Positions 8,077 to 16,656 of a DNA stretch of 64,000 nucleotides are shown in pieces. Source of the stretch: Achromobacter pulmonis (GTDB lineage: Bacteria; Pseudomonadota; Gammaproteobacteria; Burkholderiales; Burkholderiaceae_B); contig NZ_POQS01000001.1 in the NCBI RefSeq assembly GCF_002885955.2, positions 892,686 through 956,685 on the forward strand. The letters are read 5' to 3'. Position 1 is the first letter of the stretch; every line of letters begins with the position of its first letter. The notes beneath the pieces are model-generated. The model did no database searches and was not told the DNA's origin. It saw only the letters and a program-made list of their open reading frames with translations. Both the position numbers and the translations under genes were made by a program.

Positions 8077-9323
8077 CAGATCACCCCCTGCGCGCTCAGC
8101 GCGTCGAATTCCTGCTGCGACAGGCCCAGCATGCCCTGGTAGATTTCGCGGTTGTCGGCGCCCAGGGCGCGGCCGGAATGACGCACCTCGCCCGGGGTTT
8201 CCAGAAAGCGCGGCACCACGCCCTGCATGCGCACCTCGCCGAAATCGTCGTCGCGCACCGCCACGATGTTCTGGCGCGCCTGGTAGTGCGGATCGCGCAC
8301 GATGTCGCTGATGTCCAGCACCGGCCCGGCCACCACCTCGGCCTGCTCGAACAAGGCCATGATCGACGCGCAGTCGCGTTCGCGGAACCAGCCGGCGATG
8401 ATCTCGTCCAGCGCCGTGTCGTGCTCGCAGCGCCTGGCGTTGTCGGCGAATCGGGGATCGGTGATGAGCTCGGGCATGCCCAGCGCCTGGGCCAGCCGCT
8501 CGAACGTGCGCTGCGAACTGGCCGAGATGCCCACCCAGCGCCCGTCGGCCGTCTGATAGGTATTGCGCGGCGAATCCTCGGCCAGGCGGTTGCCCAGGCG
8601 CTGCTTGACGATGCCCAGCTGGTCGAAACCGATCACCTGGGACTCGACCAGGCGGAACAGCGGCTCATACAGGCTGACGTCGATCTCCTGCCCGCGGCCG
8701 GTGCCGTGGTCGCGGTTGTACACCGCGAACATGGCCGCCATGGCCGCGAAGGTGGAGGCCACCGAATCGGCCATGGGAAAGCCCGGCAGCGTGGGCGGGC
8801 GGTCCGGCGCGCCGGTGAAGGACGGAATGCCGGAAAACGCCTCCGCGATCGTGCCGTAGCCGCCGCGCCGGGCGTAAGGGCCGGTCTGGCCGAAGCCCGA
8901 GACCCGCACCATCACCAGACGCGGATTGATGCGCGCCAGCTCCTCGTAACCGAGTCCCCAGCGCTCGAACGTGCCGGGGCGGTAGTTCTCGATCAGCACG
9001 TCGGCCTCGCGCACCAGCTCCCGAAACAGCTCCTGGCCGCGCGGATTCGACAGGGTCAGCGTGATCAGCCGCTTGTTGCGGGCGATGACCTTCCACCATA
9101 GCGACAGCCCGTCCTTCATCGGCGTCCAGTGGCGCATCGAGTCGCCGGAGCCGGGCAGCTCCAGCTTGATGACGTCGGCGCCGAAATCGGCCATCTGCGT
9201 GGCCGCCAGCGGCCCGGCGATCATATTGCCCGCATCGATCACGCGCAGTCCCGCCAGGGGGCCCTTGCGGGTGGCCTGCGCCTCAGGGTCGGCGCCGGCT
9301 ACGGTCTCGGAGAAAGTCGACAT
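8076..9323 (-). CDS. CaiB/BaiF family III CoA transferase
   Basis: A 415-residue family III CoA transferase, which moves CoA between acyl donors and acceptors through an aspartyl-CoA thioester. The N-terminal GLRVIDAGNMIAGPLAA and ADFGADVIKLELPG segments are diagnostic. The catalytic Asp is probably Asp186 in GFPMADS. I chose the ATG at 9323 (MSTFSET) because homologues begin near GPLAGLRVID; an upstream in-frame ATG at 9398 would run through the palindromic operator of the divergent IclR gene. It is the first gene of the minus-strand set and overlaps the thiolase start by one base. Confidence 0.88.
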   Translation of the reverse strand: MSTFSETVAGADPEAQATRKGPLAGLRVIDAGNMIAGPLAATQMADFGADVIKLELPGSGDSMRHWTPMKDGLSLWWKVIARNKRLITLTLSNPRGQELFRELVREADVLIENYRPGTFERWGLGYEELARINPRLVMVRVSGFGQTGPYARRGGYGTIAEAFSGIPSFTGAPDRPPTLPGFPMADSVASTFAAMAAMFAVYNRDHGTGRGQEIDVSLYEPLFRLVESQVIGFDQLGIVKQRLGNRLAEDSPRNTYQTADGRWVGISASSQRTFERLAQALGMPELITDPRFADNARRCEHDTALDEIIAGWFRERDCASIMALFEQAEVVAGPVLDISDIVRDPHYQARQNIVAVRDDDFGEVRMQGVVPRFLETPGEVRHSGRALGADNREIYQGMLGLSQQEFDALSAQGVI

Positions 9324-9366
9324 GGTGGGTTCCGCTCTCGCTTGGAAAGAAAATCCGCTCCGTGAT

Positions 9367-9389
9367 AAACTTCCGAATATTGGAAGTTT
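9367..9389. promoter_or_regulatory. Probable IclR-family operator
   Basis: A perfect palindrome with 8-base arms, AAACTTCC and GGAAGTTT, around a 7-base AT-rich spacer. It lies in the 89-base gap between the divergent CoA-transferase gene and the IclR gene. Its core, TTCC-N7-GGAA, recurs at the other IclR promoter in this window (40445-40459). Confidence 0.65.
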
Positions 9390-9412
9390 TTCTTTCACTA
9401 ATTGGATTCATT

Positions 9413-10192
9413 ATGGTCAGCGATTCACCACCTGTCCCTAGGGATCAACCCCTAGACCGGCTGCTGCATGTGCTCGACGTGGTGGCGCATGCCGAACGCC
9501 CCATCACCATGACCGACGTAGCCGCGGCCTGCGGCCTGCCGGTGCCCACCGTGCACCGGCTGGTCGCGCAACTGGAAGAGCGGCAGCTGCTCAAGCGCGT
9601 GCTCGGCACCAAGAAGCTCATGGTCGGGGCCGCGCTGGTCAACCTGGGGATGGCCGCCGTCTCGGCCGCCATGCGCGCCGACCAGAGCCACCAGATCCTG
9701 GTCGCGCTGTCGAACCGCATCGGCGAGCACTGCCAGATCGGGCAGCGCGTGGACGACGATGTGGTGTATGTGGACGCCGCCTACGCCACCCGTTCGCAGG
9801 GCCTGCACTTCGAGCACGGCCGCCGCTCGCCGCTGTACTGCACGTCCATAGGCAAACTGTTCCTGTCGGAGATGCCGGCTGACCGGTTCGAATGGTGGCT
9901 GGCGCACGCTGTGCTGGAGCCGCGCGCGCCCAACACCATCGTGTCGGCGGACGTGCTGCGCAAGGTGATCCACAAAGTGCGCAAGGAACAATGGGCGGCA
10001 AGCAACGAGGAAGTCATGGCCGGCGTGGTCGGCTGCGCCGTGCCGGTGCGCGATGCCCAGGGCAAGCTGATCGCCGGCCTGGGCATTTCCGTGCCCAGCG
10101 CGCGCGTGGCCTACGACGCGCTGGCCGAGTTCCGCCTGCCCATGGAAGCCGCGGCCGCCGAAATCGCCGCGGCCATTGCAGCCGCGCAATAG
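9413..10192 (+). CDS. IclR-family transcriptional regulator
   Basis: A 259-residue regulator with an N-terminal winged helix-turn-helix (about residues 10-70, including TMTDVAAACGLPVPTVHRLV) and a C-terminal effector domain (about 85-255) with the usual GxxxPLYCTSIGKLFLS and NxE-containing patterns. The start is placed at the ATG at 9413 (MVSDSPP); the earlier in-frame ATG at 9362 would place coding sequence across the operator. It is divergent from the CoA-transferase operon and probably controls it and itself in response to a small acid ligand. Confidence 0.88.
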   Translation: MVSDSPPVPRDQPLDRLLHVLDVVAHAERPITMTDVAAACGLPVPTVHRLVAQLEERQLLKRVLGTKKLMVGAALVNLGMAAVSAAMRADQSHQILVALSNRIGEHCQIGQRVDDDVVYVDAAYATRSQGLHFEHGRRSPLYCTSIGKLFLSEMPADRFEWWLAHAVLEPRAPNTIVSADVLRKVIHKVRKEQWAASNEEVMAGVVGCAVPVRDAQGKLIAGLGISVPSARVAYDALAEFRLPMEAAAAEIAAAIAAAQ

Positions 10193-10213
10193 CGACGCGG
10201 CATGGGGCGGCGT

Positions 10214-10765
10214 TCAGCCGCGCCCCTGCTCCAGCGCCTCGATGAACGCCCGGCTGAACGCGGGAATATCGTCGGGCTTGCGGCTCGATATCAGGTTTGC
10301 GTCGATCACGACTTCCTGGTCCACCCATTCGGCGCCGGCGTTGCGCAGGTCGTCCTGCAACGAAGGCCAGCTCGTCATCCTGCGGCCCCGCACCAGGCCG
10401 GCGGACACCAGCAGCCAGGGGCCGTGGCAGATGACGGCCACGGGCTTGCCGGCCTCCAGCAGCGCCCGGGCCAGCTCCTGCGCCTTGGGCTGCATGCGGA
10501 TGTCGTCGGCGTTGAACACGCCGCCCGGCAGCAAGAGGCCGTCGAAGACTTCCGGCTCCGACGCGGCCTGCGCGAAAGTCAGGTCCACGGGAAAGCGGTC
10601 GCCGGGCTTCTGGTGGTGCACGCCCTGGATGGGGTCGGTGCGGGCCGAGACCAGAACGGTGCGCGCGCCCTGCTCGTGGAGGCGGTCGCGCGGACCGGTC
10701 AGTTCTACCTGTTCGAAGCCGTCGACGGCCAGTATTGCGATGGTCAGGTCTTTGAGTGTCGCCAT
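10214..10765 (-). CDS. DJ-1/PfpI family protein
   Basis: A 183-residue protein of the type 1 glutamine amidotransferase-like PfpI group. The reactive cysteine is Cys113 in the nucleophile elbow VICHGPW, followed by His114, and the conserved acidic residue is Glu18 (FEQVEL). Members act as deglycases, proteases or general stress proteins; the function cannot be fixed here. The ATG at 10765 is preceded by AGGAG at proper spacing, which excludes the longer upstream open frame. It converges with the IclR gene. Confidence 0.85.
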   Translation of the reverse strand: MATLKDLTIAILAVDGFEQVELTGPRDRLHEQGARTVLVSARTDPIQGVHHQKPGDRFPVDLTFAQAASEPEVFDGLLLPGGVFNADDIRMQPKAQELARALLEAGKPVAVICHGPWLLVSAGLVRGRRMTSWPSLQDDLRNAGAEWVDQEVVIDANLISSRKPDDIPAFSRAFIEALEQGRG

Positions 10766-11022
10766 GATTGCTCCTGGTTCGCGGCCCGGCAGAGGCTGCG
10801 CGGCGCGCCGGGCCGCGCGCGCCGCGGCAATCAGGCAGCAAGCGGCATGCCGCCGGTCACCGCGACAGGCTCCGGCGCAGCGGCGCGCGGCCCTCCACGG
10901 ACAAGGTCCTGGACAAATCGGCCATGGCCCTCCTGAAGGAAGAACCTGAACCATACTGAAAGTCAGGCATCGCAGCGGGACATACAATCATCAGGTGCAC
11001 GCACACCACACCGGAGACGCTC

Positions 11023-11394
11023 ATGGCGCTCAAGCACGCAACGCCCTTGGAAGTCATAGACCTGTTCCATCCGCGGCCGTCCCTGGAGCCGGACCCGCCG
11101 GCCAGCGTCAGCCTGCTGCGCACGAAGGAGCTGCAACTGATCCGCCTGGTGCTGCCGGCGGGGCACCGGCTCCCCTGGCACCAGGTGCCGGGCGTATTGA
11201 CGCTGCAGTGCCTCGTCGGGCGGGTCGATGTCGAAACTCCGCAACGCCAGTGCACGCTGGCCGAGGGACAGCTGGTGATGTTGCAGGGCAACGAACCCCA
11301 CAGCCTGCACGCGCAGGCGCCCACGGTCGCGCTGCTGACGCTGGCGCACCATCCGCCTGGCGCCTGGCAGCCCAGGGACGACGAGGACGGCTAG
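11023..11394 (+). CDS. Small cupin-domain protein
   Basis: A 123-residue single-domain protein with the cupin pattern: PAGHRLPWHQVPGVLTLQCLVGRVDV for the first motif and LAEGQLVMLQGNEPHSLHA for the second, with His residues placed to bind a metal. Such small cupins are often stress or signalling proteins without a defined reaction. It is divergent from the DJ-1 gene across a 257-base gap that holds a TACAAT -10-like hexamer at 10983-10988 and otherwise no recognisable element. Confidence 0.75.
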   Translation: MALKHATPLEVIDLFHPRPSLEPDPPASVSLLRTKELQLIRLVLPAGHRLPWHQVPGVLTLQCLVGRVDVETPQRQCTLAEGQLVMLQGNEPHSLHAQAPTVALLTLAHHPPGAWQPRDDEDG

Positions 11395-11406
11395 GCTCTT
11401 TTCCGG

Positions 11407-12981
11407 CTATACCGGCCGGGCTTCGATCCGCAACGTGCCTTTCAGGCCGGGGCGGGTCTTCTGCGCGATGGCAAGCTCAAAACCGAAGCCGGTGCCGTCG
11501 CCAAGCGCGTGGGTTTCGACGCTTAGCGTCGCCTTGCCGGGGTTGTCGTCCTGATAGCCGTACTTGATGCGCCATCCCCCGAGCGCCGCCGCATCGGGGA
11601 ACGCTTCCACCAGGATCAGCTCGCGCATGATGTAGCCGCCTTCGTAGTGGCGCTTCATGAAAAGCAGGCCGTCGACGCTGTAGTCGGGAACCAGCACCTT
11701 GATGTCGAACGCGAAGCTCACCGATTTCGACGCCTTCACGCTCTTGGACGGATCGAGGAATACCGAGAACAGATAAGGGCTCCTGGCGCGGTCCGGCGGA
11801 CGCATGGTGCCTTTCTTGCCCGGGAACAGCTCATCGTAGGTGCGGAATATCGCGGAACATTCCCGCACCTCGCGGCGGGTCATCTGCCATTGGCAGCCGC
11901 GCACGCTCACGGTGACCTCGAACTGATAGGAAGCCTGCACCTCCTTGCCCGCATCGAACTCCTTCTGCACTTCGGCCGGCAGCGTGATGTCGTCGACATC
12001 GAGTATGCCGTCGACCCGCAGCGCGCCGAACAGGAATCGCGTCAGATTCTGGTAACCCTCCTCGGAATTCACGATGCCATAGTGGCCCGAGTGGCTGCGG
12101 TGCACGAAGGCGCGCGGCGAACTCACGTCCTTGCCGTCCGCGCCGGGACCGTGCGTGGTGGCGTTGTCGATGCGGACCAGGCCATCGCTCGCGTCGCCCG
12201 CCCCCCAGGCGGAAAGCCCCGCGGCCACCGTATAGTCGCGCGGATTGGTGCCCACCAGGTTGAAGATGCGCTCGGGCGGGAAATTCTTCACCACCGCGAC
12301 GTCCTCGCTCGACGACAGGCCCAGGTAGTCGGCCATGCGGTCCCGATTGAAATTGTTGGCGTCGCCGAACGACAGCCAGCCGGGCACGTTGCGCACGATG
12401 CGCATATCGATGCCGTTGTGCGGCGTGGCGTAGGTGAACAGCTTGTCCACCGCCGCGCGCGCCTGCGCGCTGCCCAGCTTCGGATTCTGCAACAGGGCGC
12501 GGCACACCAGCCCGCCCATGGAATGCGCCACCAGGTGCACGCGGAAGTGCTCTTTGGCGACCCCGCTCCTGGGATTGGCGCAGATCTTGTCCCGCAGGCG
12601 CAGTATCAGCTCGCCCAGGCCTTGCGCGAAATGCTCGATCGGAGGCGTCTTGCCCGTGCCGAAATCCTGGCTGGCCTCGTCGTAATAGCGGTAGATGACG
12701 ACGCTGCGGTACGGAATCTCGCAATCGGGCCGCTCGGAAGCGACCATGTCCTCGCCGTCCTCGAACACGTCGCGGTAGCCGTGCTCGCTCATCAGGCGCA
12801 CCAGCGGCGACTCGAAGTAGTAGCGCTTGACGTCGCCGGTCCATGCCATTCTGGACTTGGTCGAACCGATATTGAAGCCCATGTACGGGTCGGCGACCGT
12901 ATCTTCGATCTCGCTTTGCATGGCGGCAAAGCCCCGCACATAGATGATGGGATGGTATGGGGCCAGCGGATTCTCGCTCAT
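11407..12981 (-). CDS. Alpha/beta-hydrolase lipase (PGAP1/EstA-like)
   Basis: A 524-residue protein without a signal peptide. The N-terminal two thirds is an alpha/beta hydrolase: HPIIYVRGF at the start, the nucleophile elbow AHSMGG with Ser154, a probable acid Asp266 (DASDGLVR) and a catalytic His at 297 or 300 (HRSHSGHYG). The C-terminal 180 residues form a separate beta-rich domain of unknown function. This is the pattern of esterases and phospholipases of the COG1075 type, some of which are secreted toxic effectors. It lies 21 bases downstream of the amidase gene and has a GGGAG ribosome binding site. G+C is lower than in the flanks. An effector role is inference; a housekeeping lipase remains possible. 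Confidence 0.72.
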   Translation of the reverse strand: MSENPLAPYHPIIYVRGFAAMQSEIEDTVADPYMGFNIGSTKSRMAWTGDVKRYYFESPLVRLMSEHGYRDVFEDGEDMVASERPDCEIPYRSVVIYRYYDEASQDFGTGKTPPIEHFAQGLGELILRLRDKICANPRSGVAKEHFRVHLVAHSMGGLVCRALLQNPKLGSAQARAAVDKLFTYATPHNGIDMRIVRNVPGWLSFGDANNFNRDRMADYLGLSSSEDVAVVKNFPPERIFNLVGTNPRDYTVAAGLSAWGAGDASDGLVRIDNATTHGPGADGKDVSSPRAFVHRSHSGHYGIVNSEEGYQNLTRFLFGALRVDGILDVDDITLPAEVQKEFDAGKEVQASYQFEVTVSVRGCQWQMTRREVRECSAIFRTYDELFPGKKGTMRPPDRARSPYLFSVFLDPSKSVKASKSVSFAFDIKVLVPDYSVDGLLFMKRHYEGGYIMRELILVEAFPDAAALGGWRIKYGYQDDNPGKATLSVETHALGDGTGFGFELAIAQKTRPGLKGTLRIEARPV

Positions 12982-13002
12982 CGGGATTCTCCCTTTTCTC
13001 GG

Positions 13003-13740
13003 TCAATCGTGTATGCGCGACCAATCGAACCCCCGCGCCGGGTCCCATCCGAATCGGCCGATCGGATTGACGTCTTCATGGCCGACGACGAAGCCCTTTT
13101 TGTTGGGGATTCCGTACTTGCCGCAAAGCAGGACGACCAGCTTGCGCAACGATGCGTACATGGCATCGGGATAGACGGAAGGGTCCGCGTTCACCGAGCC
13201 GACGCCCAGGGTTTCGATGCCGATGGAGTAGTTGTTCGGGTCCGGATCGTTCTCGAAATTGACCGGCTTGTCGGTCGCCCAGCGCTCGTTGAAGTACCGG
13301 AAACTGTCCCAGGCGCCGCCGTCCGGCTGCGCAACGAAAACCGCCTCGGTCTTGTCCCAGACGGGGTTCAAATCGCCATCCAGATAAATGGACCCCGGCG
13401 GGTAATTCTTGTACCAGGAGAAGTACTTCAGGTACTTCTGCCATTCCTTGCCGCCCTTTTTGTACAAGGACGCGGTGCTTTTATCTATGCCTGAATGGTA
13501 GGCGCGGCCCGCATCGGGCACGAACTGGAAAAGCCCGCCGTCGCTGTGAACCAGATAGTGCGAGCTGACCGATTTCGGCGCGGTGAACGTCCTGCGGACC
13601 GAAGAAAAATCCTTGGTTCCCGTGACGTGAATGACGATATGGGTGGGAACCTTGTCCCGGGGTCTTCTCGCATTGGAATTGTTCGTTTTTATTCTGTTGT
13701 CCGGCGGTACGAGGGCATTCCATTCTTGATCGGGTTTCAC
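13003..13740 (-). CDS. N-acetylmuramoyl-L-alanine amidase, Amidase_2 family
   Basis: A zinc amidase domain that cleaves the bond between MurNAc and L-Ala in peptidoglycan. Zinc ligands are the His in HIVIHVTGT, the His in VVGHEDVNPIGRFGWD and the Asp that ends it; the catalytic Glu is in YSIGIETLG. The fold is elaborated by an insert (about 55 residues) between the first strand and the Glu. I place the start at the GTG at 13740, preceded by GAGG, giving 245 residues; an ATG at 13782 would add 14 arginine-rich residues. Neither start gives a signal peptide, so the protein needs another route to reach cell wall, or acts after lysis. It is transcribed with the downstream lipase. Confidence 0.8.
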   Translation of the reverse strand: MKPDQEWNALVPPDNRIKTNNSNARRPRDKVPTHIVIHVTGTKDFSSVRRTFTAPKSVSSHYLVHSDGGLFQFVPDAGRAYHSGIDKSTASLYKKGGKEWQKYLKYFSWYKNYPPGSIYLDGDLNPVWDKTEAVFVAQPDGGAWDSFRYFNERWATDKPVNFENDPDPNNYSIGIETLGVGSVNADPSVYPDAMYASLRKLVVLLCGKYGIPNKKGFVVGHEDVNPIGRFGWDPARGFDWSRIHD

Positions 13741-13941
13741 GATGGCCTCACTGGTCCGGCGCCCTCGCCGCAGTGGCGGCATCGCCGCTGCCCGGAAGCG
13801 CTGCCGGCAACTTTCCCCGATTCAGCCGTTGTTCAGCCATACCTCAAATTGGGTATGCGGAACTGCGGGAAGCGCTCGCATAATCCGACGGCGCGCTACC
13901 CGTCCGAGACGTCCGTGCAGCATCACACCGGAGTTGCGATC

Positions 13942-14724
13942 ATGAAGATTCCAAAGTGTGTGGATCGACCAAGGTTCATCCGTGCGTTTTCGCTAGGCGG
14001 CCGGATGATTGCCGCTGTGCTTTCGTTCTTTTGGGCGTCCGCCGTCATGGCAGAAGCCTGTCCGGACGGAGACGCGAGCCTGGTGCAGGTGCGTAACGTC
14101 ATCAATGATCTGGGAAAGAACAATCAGGCGCCGGCAGCGGCGGATTGCGGCTTTGCCTGGGCAGAGAACATGAATTTCGACGACGTGGCGCTGACGGACA
14201 AGGTGCTGATCAACTTCTTCCTCGAGGCAGCCGATCTCAATAGAAGAGCCTATCGCAAGCGTGCTGCCGCGAAGCTTGATCAGAGTGCCGCCAACTATCT
14301 GGACAACGAGATCGCCCTGCGAAGGCAATTCGTCGAGCAAGTCCTCAAAGCCGATCCCGAAATCCAGAACTATCAGCCACTGCGGCGCGCCACGACCATA
14401 CATCTGTCCGCCATGACCAAGGCCTACGTGGATAGAAAAAAATATTCCGAGATGGCCGACTATCTATCGCGAACACCTACAAGCATTATTGACTCCGAAG
14501 CTGTACGCGCCTGGCTGCAGGCGGTCTCTTCCTGCGACAAATTCGATGGAGATTCCAACATAAATCTGTGCGCGGTCGAGAATAAGCGGGTCTGCCAGAA
14601 GAAGATTTCCGCCTTCCTTTCGTCAGTTGACGAAATGACAACCCGGACCTTCCCGCCCACAACAGGCCGGGAAATCGCCGGCCTGCGGCGCCTTACCGCG
14701 GATGGAGGATGCTTAAATGATTAA
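13942..14724 (+). CDS. Exported protein of unknown function
   Basis: A 260-residue protein that I do not recognise. It has a signal peptide (hydrophobic stretch about residues 23-38, cleavage near VMAEA) and a mature part rich in charged helices, with several cysteines that could form disulfides (ACPDG, DCGFAW, SSCDKF, NLCAVENKRVCQKK, GGCLND). G+C is near 50 percent, clearly below the surroundings, and codon use is correspondingly unusual. It is divergent from the amidase/lipase pair and overlaps the next gene by eight bases. A periplasmic helper or immunity protein to the divergent wall- and lipid-degrading enzymes is possible, on context only. Confidence 0.6.
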   Translation: MKIPKCVDRPRFIRAFSLGGRMIAAVLSFFWASAVMAEACPDGDASLVQVRNVINDLGKNNQAPAAADCGFAWAENMNFDDVALTDKVLINFFLEAADLNRRAYRKRAAAKLDQSAANYLDNEIALRRQFVEQVLKADPEIQNYQPLRRATTIHLSAMTKAYVDRKKYSEMADYLSRTPTSIIDSEAVRAWLQAVSSCDKFDGDSNINLCAVENKRVCQKKISAFLSSVDEMTTRTFPPTTGREIAGLRRLTADGGCLND

Positions 14725-15631
14725 GGTATCCAGATGTGCGGGTCTCGTCGGGATGGTTATTTTCTTGATTTCGATACCGGCGCAAGCCCTTGACCCCGGT
14801 GACAAGCAGCCGCTCGAAGTCAAAAATGAGAAGCAGCCGCTGGAAGTCAGTGCCACCGGCGACCCGACGAACCGGGTTGGCAGCCCGGTACTCATCAACC
14901 TTACGTTCAAGAACATAAGTTCCAGCCAGCAAATAATAACCAACGCCACCATAACGATAGACGCCTCCGCAAACAGTCGCTTCAATGGGGAAATGTCCTG
15001 CAATCTCGACGGATTCGGCGAAGTGGAGTTGAAGTCGGGAGAGACATACAGCCAGAACTGCCGGTTTCCGGTAATCCCCAAGCAGCGCGGCACCGATGAA
15101 GGGGCTGGCCGGCCGGCTTCTACTGACGGCGGGTGGATTTACCCGTCCTGGTACGACCGCTTGTTCAGCGCCAATCTCCGGCTGTCGGTAAACCTGACGC
15201 TTCAAAACACCGCATCCGGCGATCCCCAGGTCTCATCCGCGAACTTCCGGTTTTTCCCGATGGTTCCAGTCCAGGCCAGCGAAATCAGCATCTTCATCGG
15301 CGGCGCGGTCGGCGCCATGCTGCTGGCGATATTCGTCTGGGTGGAGCGCCTGCTCCAGAATCCCCGGGTACGCGAGCGATGGATTCGGAATCTCTTCGTG
15401 ACCGCGCTGACGGGCCTGCGCGGCGCGCTGCTGTCGGCCATCGCGCTTTTGCTGGGACAGACGACGCAGGGGATCGGCTCGCCCGTGGTGCTGACCGTCA
15501 CGGACTTCAGCGGCGGCGTGCTGATAGGCTTGTTTTCCTATCCGCTTGCAGCCTGGATCTCTTCGACGCTGAAACTCGATGGCGAGTTTTTCGGCGCTGC
15601 AAGCAAGGAAAAACCCGGCGCCATCAGCTAA
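14717..15631 (+). CDS. Membrane protein of unknown function
   Basis: A 304-residue protein with a signal peptide (cleavage near PAQALD), a periplasmic beta-rich region to about residue 190, and three hydrophobic segments: SEISIFIGGAVGAMLLAIFV, NLFVTALTGLRGALLSAIAL and a final one ending in YPLAAWISS. Just after the signal peptide there is a tandem near-duplication, KQPLEVKNE then KQPLEVSAT. No catalytic motif is seen. Its start overlaps the stop of the preceding gene by eight bases, so the two are translationally coupled. The G+C content rises towards the 3' end. Function unknown. Confidence 0.6.
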   Translation: MIKVSRCAGLVGMVIFLISIPAQALDPGDKQPLEVKNEKQPLEVSATGDPTNRVGSPVLINLTFKNISSSQQIITNATITIDASANSRFNGEMSCNLDGFGEVELKSGETYSQNCRFPVIPKQRGTDEGAGRPASTDGGWIYPSWYDRLFSANLRLSVNLTLQNTASGDPQVSSANFRFFPMVPVQASEISIFIGGAVGAMLLAIFVWVERLLQNPRVRERWIRNLFVTALTGLRGALLSAIALLLGQTTQGIGSPVVLTVTDFSGGVLIGLFSYPLAAWISSTLKLDGEFFGAASKEKPGAIS

Positions 15632-15640
15632 GCCATTCCG

Positions 15641-16549
15641 CTACCGCCACTCTCCCGCCAGATAATCCTTCAACACCCGCACCAGCGCCGCGGCCGCTGG
15701 CGACAGGCTGCGGTTGCGCGAGGTGACCAGGCCGATGGAGCGTTCCGCCACCGGACCGATGAGCGGGCGCTGCACGATGCCGTTCTGGGCCACGGCGCCG
15801 GCGGCGATTTCGGGCAGCGCGGCGACGCCGAAGCCGCATTCGACCATGGCCACGATGGTGGTCAGGTGTTCGGCCTCGAACGCGGGCGTGAAGCGGATGC
15901 GGTTCTGCAGAAAAGCCCATTCGGTGTACTGGCGCACGCTGCTGGGCTGCACCATGGAGACGTGGGCGGCGTCGGCGCTGTCGGCCCAGCGCAGCGGGCC
16001 GCGCGCGCGAGCCAGCGGATGGGTCTCGGGGATCAGCAGCAGGAAGCTGTCGGACATCAGCGGTTCGTAGTGCAGGTCGGCGTGCTGGGGGTCGGCCGCC
16101 GTCAGCGCGAAGTCCACTTCGCCGGCGCGCACCAGGTCGAAGGCCGGCCCCGACAGCGTGTCGCGCACCTTGAGGGCGACCCGCGGGTGGGCCTGGCGGT
16201 AGGCCATGAGCACCCGCGGCAGCAGGCGCGCGGCGACCGAGGGCAAGGCGGCCACCGAGACCTGCCCTTGCTCGGCGTTGACGATGCCGCTGACCGCGGC
16301 CACGGCGTCGCGAAACGCCACCTGCAGGCTGGCGGCCTGCTGCATGAAGACTTCGCCGGCCGCGGTGAGCCGGACCGTGCGCGTGGTGCGGTCGAACAGG
16401 CGCACGCCGAGCGCGTCCTCGATGCGCTGGATCTGCGTGGACAGGGCCGACTGCGACAGGTGCAGCTGCGCCGCCGCCTGGCGGAAATTGAGCGTGCGGC
16501 CCAGCACCAGCGTGGTGTCGATGTCGCGCATCGAGAGATTGATCTGCAT
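15641..16549 (-). CDS. LysR-family transcriptional regulator
   Basis: A 302-residue LysR regulator with an N-terminal winged helix-turn-helix (about residues 8-65, LNFRQAAAQLHLSQSALSTQIQRIE) and a periplasmic-binding-like effector domain. The ATG at 16549 (MQINLSM) fits the family N-terminus; longer in-frame starts would run into the operator at 16560-16578. It is divergent from the dehydrogenase/BKACE operon and probably activates it with an acyl or keto-acid co-inducer. Its end is nine bases from the end of the convergent membrane-protein gene. Confidence 0.88.
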   Translation of the reverse strand: MQINLSMRDIDTTLVLGRTLNFRQAAAQLHLSQSALSTQIQRIEDALGVRLFDRTTRTVRLTAAGEVFMQQAASLQVAFRDAVAAVSGIVNAEQGQVSVAALPSVAARLLPRVLMAYRQAHPRVALKVRDTLSGPAFDLVRAGEVDFALTAADPQHADLHYEPLMSDSFLLLIPETHPLARARGPLRWADSADAAHVSMVQPSSVRQYTEWAFLQNRIRFTPAFEAEHLTTIVAMVECGFGVAALPEIAAGAVAQNGIVQRPLIGPVAERSIGLVTSRNRSLSPAAAALVRVLKDYLAGEWR

Positions 16550-16559
16550 GGGTCTACAT

Positions 16560-16578
16560 TGATCTAATTTGAAGATCA
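16560..16578. promoter_or_regulatory. Probable LysR-type operator
   Basis: Palindrome TGATCT, 7-base AT-rich spacer, AGATCA. It contains the T-N11-A pattern of LysR boxes and lies in the 107-base divergent gap, ten bases upstream of the LysR start codon. It is positioned to regulate both directions. Confidence 0.6.
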
Positions 16579-16656
16579 TTCTATCCAAAAAATCTGATTC
16601 ATCAATCAAAGCGGCTTCTCTACACTCGGCTCCAACTTAGAAACAAGGAGCTATGC

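Noticed and set aside
5239-8142. 967-residue open frame on the plus strand opposite gltI, PLP enzyme, DUF35 and thiolase genes
   Set aside because: Composition is Gln/Arg/His/Gly-rich with no domain; it is the third-position-GC shadow of well-identified genes on the minus strand.
10766-11022. Extra gene or small RNA between the DJ-1 and cupin genes
   Set aside because: Open frames here are short and GC-shadow-like; no ribosome site, no terminator and no conserved motif are visible.
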